Of a DNA stretch of 64,000 nt, positions 41,278-48,056 are shown in pieces. The position numbers and the translations under genes are program-made. The notes under the pieces were generated by a model. It was given only the letters and a program-made list of their open reading frames with translations. It was not told where the DNA came from and made no database searches. The DNA is taken from contig JALNYU010000003.1 of NCBI GenBank assembly GCA_023229645.1, positions 186,001-250,000 of the forward strand, written 5' to 3'. The stretch comes from Nevskia sp. (GTDB lineage: Bacteria; Pseudomonadota; Gammaproteobacteria; Nevskiales; Nevskiaceae). The stretch's first letter is position 1; the number at the start of each line of letters is the position of its first letter.

Positions 41278-41681
41278 GGCGCTCTCCTTTAATTTCAAAA
41301 TTTAGATGTGTACAGCGGCTTCGCCATTTATTTACACTTCGACGCAGCTGCTAAAAGCTTCTGAAAGTCTTCCCGGTGGTTTGGGTTACCTGGCGATCTT
41401 TCAGCAGAAGGGGCTGCAATTATTGGACCGCCAGATTCCCGACGCGTTCGCGTCGGACTCGACTTATCTGTTGCCGCACTTCCCCGCCCCACGTGCTCTT
41501 CAGTTTTTATCGCGCGCATAAGGGCTCCACGCAGTGACAACAAGCGTTGCTAACACAATACATCCTGACACAACCCCGCGCAAATTCAATAGCACCCTGT
41601 ACATAAGATTGCAATAACATAATTTTCAAAGACATTTTTGACCATAAAAAATTGTTTTATCCACGATATGTTTGGGTGGCG
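41278..41681. other. Right part of the IS1595-like element: promoter of hicBA, a hairpin and a doubtful small frame
   Basis: A minus-strand frame at 41328-41543 (71 codons) ends with GNPNHREDFQKLLAAASK, which resembles C-termini of small proteins that I have seen near mobile elements, but its N-terminal half looks like a translated hairpin. A perfect 8-bp hairpin lies at 41439-41456 (CCGACGCG/CGCGTCGG). From 41550 on it is A/T-rich, with no gene. The hicB promoter should lie here. Confidence 0.35.
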
Positions 41682-43919
41682 TCACTTGCTATTAAGGGAT
41701 AAATGCCATTTTTTTCCTGCGCTCAGCCACACCGAACCTACCCGCTGAATCGCCCAGCAGCGGTGCGCCGCAGGTGGCCGTTTGTAGTCTTCGTCCAAGG
41801 TTTTTGGCGTGATGTCGGTTACTTCGAGTCCGAGCGGGGCGAGGTCATCGAGCTTGAAGCGCTTGCGATTGGTGGAGAAGTACAGCGTGCCGTTCGGCGC
41901 CAATAGTTTTGACGCGAGCGTGATCAGCTCAACGTGGTCGCGTTGAATATCCAGCGTGCCGTCCATTTTCTTCGAGTTCGAGAACGTCGGCGGGTCGCAG
42001 AGAATTAAGTCGAACTGCGGCGGCCGTGTTTTCTCAGCTTGTTCGCGCAGCCACGCGAGGCAGTCGGCGCGATACAAACGATGCGGGTTTTCTTTCGAGC
42101 TGCGGCGATCGCTATCGACCATGCGAATGCCGTTCAAGCGCAGGTTTTCGCGCGCCCATTCGAGGTAGGTATTCGATAAATCAACCGAGACGCTTTCAAC
42201 CGCGCCGCCGACGGCCGCCTGGGCCGTGGCGCTGCCGGTGTAGCAGAACAGGTTGAGGAAGCGCTTGCCGTTGGCTTCGGCGCGGATGCGCATGCGCAGC
42301 GGCCGGTGGTCGAGAAAGACGCCGGTATCGAGGTAGTCGGTGAAGTTCACCTGCAGGCGGCAGCCGTGCTCGTCGACGATGTGCATCGCACCGGTTTCGG
42401 CCTGCTTGGTGTACTGCGCATCGCCTTTCTGTTGGCGACGCACTTTGAGATGAATATTCGCTGCCGGCACGCCCAGCACCTGCTGAATCGCACTCAACGC
42501 TTCGCGCAGGCGGCGCTCGGCGTGGACCGGGTCGATGGTTTTCGGCGGCGCGTATTCCTGCACGTGTACGTGCAGTGTTTCGCTCGGGTAGAGATCGACA
42601 GCGACAGCGTAGTCGGGCAGGTCAGCGTCGTACAAGCGATAGTTGCTGACGCCGGTGCGTTTGGCCCAGCGGCTCAAATGTTTGAGATTTTTCTGTAGCC
42701 GATTGGCAAAGTCGCCGCCGCCCGGCGGTGGGGCGTCGGCCGCCAGCGTCGGAATATCGAATAGCAGCAGCTTACACGGCAAGTCGCCATTGAAGAACGA
42801 ATAGAGTTTTTCCGCGCGCAGCCCCATGCGTGGACCGAGATCGGGCCGGCCGGTGAACACCGCCGCGCGCCAGCCGCCGAAATACTGCTTCAGATTGGCG
42901 CCGATCAGGCTGTAGAGCTTGACCATCTCGGCCTCAGAGCCGAGCCGCTCGCCGTACGGCGGGTTGGTTACCAGCAAGCCGGGCTCGGCAACTGGCGGCC
43001 GGGCGGTGGAGACATCGGCCAGCTGCCAGTCAATCCGGCCGCTGAGGTCCGCGCGATCGGCGTTGCCTTGCGCGGCACGCAAGACTTTTTCGTCGATATC
43101 TCGCCCGAACAGTGGCGGCAGCTTGGGCAGGCCGACTTTTTTGCGCTGCTCGGCGTCGTCGATTAAGCCGTGCCAGCCGGCGTGGTCGGCGCCATTCAGC
43201 GCCAGAAAGCCATGCCGCTGGCGGCCGAGACCAGGCGCGATATCGGCGGCCATTAACGCCGCTTCCAGAACCAGCGTGCCGGAGCCGCACATCGGGTCGA
43301 ACAAGGCGCCGCCGCGCGCGGCAATCGCCGGCCAACCGGCGCGGAGCAGGATCGCCGCCGCCAAGTTTTCTTTCAGCGGCGCGCCGCCGATTGCGAGGCG
43401 ATAACCGCGCCGATGCAGGCTTTCGCCGGACAGATCAAGACTGATCGTGATCTGGGCGCCGTGCAGGTGCACGTGGATCGAAACATCGGGCGCTTCGGTG
43501 TCAACATCCGGGCGCCGCCCGTGGGCTTCGCGGAAGCGGTCGGCCAGCGCATCTTTCACCCGCAACGCGGCAAACTGGGTGTGGGTGACAATGTTCGAGC
43601 GGCCGGCGACGTCGATTGCAAACGTGCGGCTGATGTCGAACCAGGCCGGCCAGTCGATCGCCTTGGCGCCAGCGTAAAGCCCATCGGCGTCGGTAATTTC
43701 AAAATTCGCCAGCGGCAGCAGGATGCGGCTGGCGAGGCGCGACCACAGGCAGGCGCGGTAGGCGTCGAGCCAGGTTCCGTGCGCGGCGATACCGCCGCCG
43801 CGTTCGGCGACATCGGTGAGGCCGAGGTTGCGAAGCTCATCGGCGAGTAAAGGTTCTAAGCCGCGCGCGCAGGTGGCGAACAGGGCGAGGCGGGCGTTGG
43901 CGTCGGATGGAATATTCAG
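41682..43919 (-). CDS. rlmL: Fused 23S rRNA methyltransferase RlmKL, with non-standard start and IS-derived C-terminus
   Basis: The fused enzyme has an N-terminal THUMP domain, RlmL (m2G2445; NPPYGERLG motif) and RlmK (m7G2069; DLILCDPPTFSNSKKMDG motif). Family similarity runs from LALFATCARGLEPLLADEL near 43900 without a break. The frame is open up to a stop at 43938-43940, but no ATG, GTG or TTG exists before a TTG at 43565, which would cut off the THUMP domain. A CTG at 43919 or an ATT at 43913 is the possible start; I use the first. The last ten codons, after AGKK, lie in the right terminal repeat of the IS1595-like element, so the natural C-terminus has been replaced. The enzyme core is complete. 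Confidence 0.85.
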   Translation of the reverse strand: MNIPSDANARLALFATCARGLEPLLADELRNLGLTDVAERGGGIAAHGTWLDAYRACLWSRLASRILLPLANFEITDADGLYAGAKAIDWPAWFDISRTFAIDVAGRSNIVTHTQFAALRVKDALADRFREAHGRRPDVDTEAPDVSIHVHLHGAQITISLDLSGESLHRRGYRLAIGGAPLKENLAAAILLRAGWPAIAARGGALFDPMCGSGTLVLEAALMAADIAPGLGRQRHGFLALNGADHAGWHGLIDDAEQRKKVGLPKLPPLFGRDIDEKVLRAAQGNADRADLSGRIDWQLADVSTARPPVAEPGLLVTNPPYGERLGSEAEMVKLYSLIGANLKQYFGGWRAAVFTGRPDLGPRMGLRAEKLYSFFNGDLPCKLLLFDIPTLAADAPPPGGGDFANRLQKNLKHLSRWAKRTGVSNYRLYDADLPDYAVAVDLYPSETLHVHVQEYAPPKTIDPVHAERRLREALSAIQQVLGVPAANIHLKVRRQQKGDAQYTKQAETGAMHIVDEHGCRLQVNFTDYLDTGVFLDHRPLRMRIRAEANGKRFLNLFCYTGSATAQAAVGGAVESVSVDLSNTYLEWARENLRLNGIRMVDSDRRSSKENPHRLYRADCLAWLREQAEKTRPPQFDLILCDPPTFSNSKKMDGTLDIQRDHVELITLASKLLAPNGTLYFSTNRKRFKLDDLAPLGLEVTDITPKTLDEDYKRPPAAHRCWAIQRVGSVWLSAGKKWHLSLNSK

Positions 43920-43940
43920 CGGACTACTCGGTTTCGATCA

Positions 43941-44203
43941 GGGCTTGTCCACCGTGCATCGCATGCGGCGTTAAGGTAGAGCCCATCGGTTTGTGATTGC
44001 GGTCACATTGACACGCTTTAGTTGCGCATTATCGGCGATCTACGGTATCTCGGCGCGGCTGCCCATAGTATGCTTAGAAATTCTGCGTGGTCGGGGTCGC
44101 ATACCGCAGCGGGGTTCTTGAATTCATGGAACTTAACGCGCCTGCGGTGCTCAAGGGTTGCGGAGTGTCTGCTCGGCAATAGGAAATCCCGTCAGAAGAA
44201 TTA
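43941..44203. other. Intergenic region upstream of the SLBB gene
   Basis: This divergent region of 263 bp must contain promoters for rlmKL (minus) and the SLBB protein (plus). I see no gene, RNA or clear -35/-10 pair. From about 44150 on, the sequence is less GC-rich. Confidence 0.4.
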
Positions 44204-47170
44204 ATGGACGCAAGGTTAAGGTTAATGTTGAAAACGCGTGTTTCTAAGGCATTTAAAGCCGTCGCAGCGATGTTGTTGCCGGCTGTTCTGGTTGTCACCG
44301 CAGGTTTGGCCGCCGCGCCCGCTGCGTATGCGCAGCTGCCGTTTGATCCGACATTAATCGATCAACTTACGCCCGAACAGCGGCAGAAGGCGTTGGATGC
44401 AATTGGCCAAGGCGGCAAAGGGGGCCAGCCGATTGCACAGCCGGACGGCAGCTTTCGAGATCGGCGCCTAACGGATCCGCTGAACAACGGCACGTCGGGT
44501 GGAACGAATCGCTTCAATTCGTCTTCCGGCAATACGAATTCTTTGGGCAGCTTTCTCAATACGATTCAGAACGGCCAGCCCGGCAACAGTCTGAATAGCG
44601 ATACGGCTCAGCGGCGCGGTCCGCCCCGGCGTGACGCCTTGTTTGATCAAATTATCGACACGCAAGGCGACGATTCTGATCCCGAGGCATTTCGGATCCG
44701 ACCCTTCGGCTACCAACTCTTTCAAAACAGCGCGACGACTTTTGCCCCAGCGACTGACATCCCGATTCCCAGCGATTACGTCTTAGGACCGGGTGACAGC
44801 GTACATGTGCAATTGTTCGGCAACGAAAATGGCAACTACAGTTTGCAGGTTGCGCGTGATGGCCAAATTAATTTTCCGAAACTAGGCCCGATTAGCGTCG
44901 CCGGGCAGCGTTTTGTCGATGTTAAAGCCAGCCTGTCGGCTCGGATTACGCGTGAGCTGATCGGCGTCCAGTCGAATATTTCGCTCGGCGAATTGCGTTC
45001 GGTGCAGATCTTTTTGCTCGGCGATGTGAGTCAGCCGGGCTCGTATACGGTCAGCTCGCTGGCAACGGTGACGAATGCCTTATTCGTCGGTGGCGGCATC
45101 AGCAACGTCGGCTCATTACGCAACGTACAGTTGAAGCGGGGCGGTCGCCTCGTTCGCACGCTTGATCTCTATGCTTTGCTGCTCCGCGGCGATTCCAGCG
45201 CTGATGAACGTCTGCAACCCGGCGACGCCATCTTCGTGCCGCCAGTTGGCGCGCGGGTCTTGGTTCGTGGCGAGGTCAAGCGGCCGGCGATCTACGAGCT
45301 AAAAGATGAAAAAAGCGTTGGCGACGTGCTCGCGTTAGCGGGCGGACTGCAGGCGTCCAGCAATACTGGTGCGGCGCAGTTGGAGCGTTTTGACGGCAAT
45401 AAGAAAAAAATCCAGCAGATCGATGTTGCCCGCGCGGCTGATTTGGCTTTCCGGGTGCAGGATGGTGATCGCCTGCGCATTACACCGGTTGCGAAGCGCT
45501 TGGACAATTACGTTCGGATCGTCGGCAATATCAAATATCCGGGGTTGTTCCAGTGGTCGAGCGGCTATGAATTGAGTGCTTTGCTTCGCTCTGCCCAGGT
45601 ATTGCCGTCTGATAGCGATACCGAGAGCTATTTGGCCTTGGGCTTAGTGGAACGTACGGAAACCCAGAGCGGGATCCGGACATGGTTAAGTTTCAACGTG
45701 AAATCAGTGCTCAACGGAGAGTCGGCGCTGCCGTTGGAGCGGAATGACCTTGTCGTAATTCTCAGCCGCGACGATATTGCCTACTTAGGCTCAAAAGAAG
45801 TACGCGCAGTAGCTGCAGGTGATTTTACCGGCCTTAAGCGATGCCCTGCGCTCGAAGGTGTTGCGCAGCTGATCAATAGCGAGCGCTCAATACGGTTTAT
45901 CAAAGCCTTTACAGCGGAAGATCAGCGTAATAATCAGAACACCTTATCGGATTCCAGTAAGCCAAAAACCCAGGCTGGATTTAATCCGGCAGGCGGATCG
46001 CTGGGTGCATTCGCATCGCAGCCGCCACAGGATCCGCCGAGCACGTTAAACGATGGTGAAACAATCGCGGGTAGCTTGGCCGCCAAATCGTTTACTGAAA
46101 ACGTCGGCTGCCCTATCGTTTTCCGCACGGCACCCCGGGCGCTGCAGTACTTGATTGAAGAATCGGTTGCGGTTTATGGCGAGGTTCGGCGCCCAGGGTT
46201 GTATCCGATCGCACCACACACGCCGCTGAAGCTGCTGATTGAAACGGCGGGTGGGCTTAGCAGCGAGAGCGATAACTCAAAAATCGAATACATCTCGTAT
46301 CGGGATGCGTTGAAGAACGGCAACTCCGAATACCAAAATATCGATTTGAAGAAAGTGGATAGCGGTGCGCTGGAAGTAAATCCTGGCGACGTCTTCAACT
46401 TCAAACCACTTTATATCGGCCAGGAAATTGGCACGGTTAAGGCGATTGGTGAATTCAGGTTCCCAGGCTCTTATGGCATCTTGCGCGGGGAGCGGCTGAG
46501 TCAGCTGATTAAGCGCGCGGGCGGCCTAACCGACAACGCCTATCCCTACGGCGCCGTGTTCACTCGCGTGAGCGCGCGCGTTGCTGAACAAGAGTCTTAT
46601 CGCCGGGCTGCGTCCGATCTCCAGGAAGCTGCAGTGACCGCGTTGACCAGTGGCGCGCTCGGGAAAGATGGGCAAATTTCCGCGCAGTTCCTCGGCGCGG
46701 TTGCGCAGCGTTTGGAAGACGCTGCGGCTGTCGGTCGTGTCGTGATTGAAACCGACCCAAAGGCGCTGGCGACGCACCCCGATCTCGACCCCATTCTCGA
46801 ACCGGGTGATGCGTTAGTCGTACCGAAACAGCCGATCTCAATTACCGTTATCGGCCAAGTGCTCAACCCCGGCAGCCTGACCTATAAGCCGGGTACGAAC
46901 TTAAAAGAATATGTTGAGCGCGCAGGCGGCTATACCCAGGCCGCGGATGGCAAGCGCGCATTCGTGATTTTGCCCAATGGAACGGCTGAAAAGATTAAGA
47001 CCTCGTTCTGGACGCGTGATGGTGGCCTGAAAATTCCGCCGGGTAGTGTCATTGTCGTTCCACGCGATGCCGCGCCGTTTAACGGCCTTGCATTCGCTGA
47101 GCGCATATTTGCCGTACTGTCGAACTTGTCGTTGACGGCGGCAGCGCTCGCGACGATTAGCCGCAACTAA
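44204..47170 (+). CDS. Large SLBB-domain polysaccharide export protein (Wza-like)
   Basis: A protein of 988 residues with a signal peptide (from the ATG at 44225, seven codons into the frame, to AYAQ), a low-complexity stretch (about 60-130, rich in Gly, Asn and Gln), a Poly_export domain beginning at SDYVLGPGDSVHVQLFG (about residue 190), and then several SLBB domains, each with a V.G.V..PG.Y...... motif: FLLGDVSQPGSYTVSS, VLVRGEVKRPAIYEL, VRIVGNIKYPGLFQW, VYGEVRRPGLYPI, VKAIGEFRFPGSYGI and VIGQVLNPGSLTYKP. A hydrophobic segment lies at the end. Wza-type proteins are about 380 residues, so this is more than twice that, similar to large SLBB proteins of beta/gammaproteobacteria. It should form an outer-membrane channel for a polysaccharide, but has no glycosyltransferase or Wzc partner here. 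The start could also be 44225. Confidence 0.85.
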   Translation: MDARLRLMLKTRVSKAFKAVAAMLLPAVLVVTAGLAAAPAAYAQLPFDPTLIDQLTPEQRQKALDAIGQGGKGGQPIAQPDGSFRDRRLTDPLNNGTSGGTNRFNSSSGNTNSLGSFLNTIQNGQPGNSLNSDTAQRRGPPRRDALFDQIIDTQGDDSDPEAFRIRPFGYQLFQNSATTFAPATDIPIPSDYVLGPGDSVHVQLFGNENGNYSLQVARDGQINFPKLGPISVAGQRFVDVKASLSARITRELIGVQSNISLGELRSVQIFLLGDVSQPGSYTVSSLATVTNALFVGGGISNVGSLRNVQLKRGGRLVRTLDLYALLLRGDSSADERLQPGDAIFVPPVGARVLVRGEVKRPAIYELKDEKSVGDVLALAGGLQASSNTGAAQLERFDGNKKKIQQIDVARAADLAFRVQDGDRLRITPVAKRLDNYVRIVGNIKYPGLFQWSSGYELSALLRSAQVLPSDSDTESYLALGLVERTETQSGIRTWLSFNVKSVLNGESALPLERNDLVVILSRDDIAYLGSKEVRAVAAGDFTGLKRCPALEGVAQLINSERSIRFIKAFTAEDQRNNQNTLSDSSKPKTQAGFNPAGGSLGAFASQPPQDPPSTLNDGETIAGSLAAKSFTENVGCPIVFRTAPRALQYLIEESVAVYGEVRRPGLYPIAPHTPLKLLIETAGGLSSESDNSKIEYISYRDALKNGNSEYQNIDLKKVDSGALEVNPGDVFNFKPLYIGQEIGTVKAIGEFRFPGSYGILRGERLSQLIKRAGGLTDNAYPYGAVFTRVSARVAEQESYRRAASDLQEAAVTALTSGALGKDGQISAQFLGAVAQRLEDAAAVGRVVIETDPKALATHPDLDPILEPGDALVVPKQPISITVIGQVLNPGSLTYKPGTNLKEYVERAGGYTQAADGKRAFVILPNGTAEKIKTSFWTRDGGLKIPPGSVIVVPRDAAPFNGLAFAERIFAVLSNLSLTAAALATISRN

Positions 47171-47214
47171 TTGTCCGAAACGCGCTGCGGGTAGATTGAT
47201 TGGAATGATCGTAA

Positions 47215-47249
47215 CGGAATGACCTACCGCTAGGAGGTAGGTCATTCCG
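47215..47249 (+). terminator. Hairpin terminator after the SLBB gene
   Basis: A perfect 14-bp stem (CGGAATGACCTACC at 47215-47228, its complement at 47236-47249) with a 7-base loop lies 45 bp after the stop. The sequence continues TACGTGTTTTT, so the T-run is offset by about seven bases. Confidence 0.65.
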
Positions 47250-47261
47250 GTACGTGTTTTT

Positions 47262-47540
47262 CAGGGCAGGCCTTGCTCAGGTTGATGTGTCGTGGCTATA
47301 GAACACGCACTGAGGTGCTCGCCGTTCGCGCGCCGTCCACTGGCGAGCGCGGCGGTTTAAGCGCTTGCGGCGAACGTGCGATTTGCGAACGCTGCCGATG
47401 CAGGCTGAGTGACTGCGGTATTGCGGCAAAGGCTGTCTGGCTATCTTCGACAGATTTCTCGAAGCGTTCAGCGGTGCCGCAGGCGCGCGCTCGTCAGCGG
47501 GTTGGTAACTCGAGCTCTCCTGCAAGGTCTATTACAGCGG
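47262..47540. other. Region downstream of the Tae4-like gene, no supported gene
   Basis: A Tai4-type immunity gene would be expected here, next to the effector. A minus-strand frame at 47277-47525 (82 codons, TTG start, Arg/Ser-rich) and a plus-strand frame at 47273-47590 exist, but neither has the signal peptide, cysteines or helical pattern of Tai4. I find no recognisable immunity gene; a decayed remnant cannot be excluded. Confidence 0.5.
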
Positions 47541-48008
47541 CTACGGCAGCGCCCACAACAACATATCGCGTGTTTGCGAGAAATCGCTAGCGTCGGCCGC
47601 GTGTACGCCGTTCCAAAGTGTCGCGTGGCCGCCGTTGTCGGTCCAGCCGGGCAAGTCGAATAGCAGCAATCCTCGGCGGCGTTGCAGATTGCTGGCGCGC
47701 GCGGGGAGGCTGTGGACATCGGCTGGGCCGAGACGGCGTTGCAGATAATTGCGGAGGTCTCGCACGCGGGTGAAATACCAACTGCCATCGGCGCCAGATA
47801 TGGTTTGATTGGCGATGCGGGGAATGCGTACGCCGCTGCGGTTCAGAACGAAACTCAGGCGCACTGCGGGCACGTGAGTGAAGGCACCGCTGGCGACATT
47901 CAGGCCGACATTGCCGCCGATCTTCGCCCCGACTTTTTCGGTCTTGATGTTGATCTCTTGAAACCGCATCCAGGCGGTGTTGAACAGCGGTCTAGTCATC
48001 GTCTGCAT
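47541..48008 (-). CDS. Tae4-like type VI amidase effector lacking the catalytic cysteine
   Basis: A 155-residue protein that aligns along its whole length with Tae4 (for example, RPLFNTAWMRF, KIGGNVGLNVASGAF, RLSFVLNRSGV, ISGADGSWYFTRV and NGGHATLWNG). Tae4 is a DL-endopeptidase that enters rival cells through the T6SS and cuts peptidoglycan. The catalytic His in GGHATLWNG is kept, but where Tae4 has NACPIRMS this protein has HVPAVRLS, and it contains no Cys at all. By the known mechanism it cannot act as a cysteine amidase. It starts at 48008 with AGGA upstream, directly after tssH. Possible explanations: inactivated effector, a structural or decoy role, or a different nucleophile. No cognate immunity gene is recognised. 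Confidence 0.8.
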   Translation of the reverse strand: MQTMTRPLFNTAWMRFQEINIKTEKVGAKIGGNVGLNVASGAFTHVPAVRLSFVLNRSGVRIPRIANQTISGADGSWYFTRVRDLRNYLQRRLGPADVHSLPARASNLQRRRGLLLFDLPGWTDNGGHATLWNGVHAADASDFSQTRDMLLWALP

Positions 48009-48056
48009 ACTGGAATCCTGAGTTCGATTGCTACACCTGCGGGCGAAGTCACGAGG

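Larger units (their letters stand above)
39764..41707 (+). mobile_element. IS1595-like element with hicBA passenger genes
   Basis: The left end at 39764 (GGGCATATATCCCTTTAC, then GACAAGT) and the reverse complement of the right end at about 41707 (GGCATTTATCCCTTAATA, then GCAAGT) match at 19 of 26 aligned positions. ATTTTTT lies just outside on the left and ATTTTTTT on the right, a possible remnant of the 8-bp target duplication of this family. Between the ends are the transposase remnant, hicA and hicB. The right end lies inside the 3' end of rlmKL. Confidence 0.75.

Noticed and set aside
41328..41543. Small minus-strand gene upstream of hicB
   Set aside because: The C-terminus GNPNHREDF is suggestive, but the first half translates a palindrome and no SD is present; kept only as a remark.
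47273..47590. Frames on both strands after the Tae4-like gene as a possible Tai4 immunity gene
   Set aside because: Arg/Ser-rich composition, no signal peptide or Tai4 pattern; the plus-strand frame overlaps the effector.
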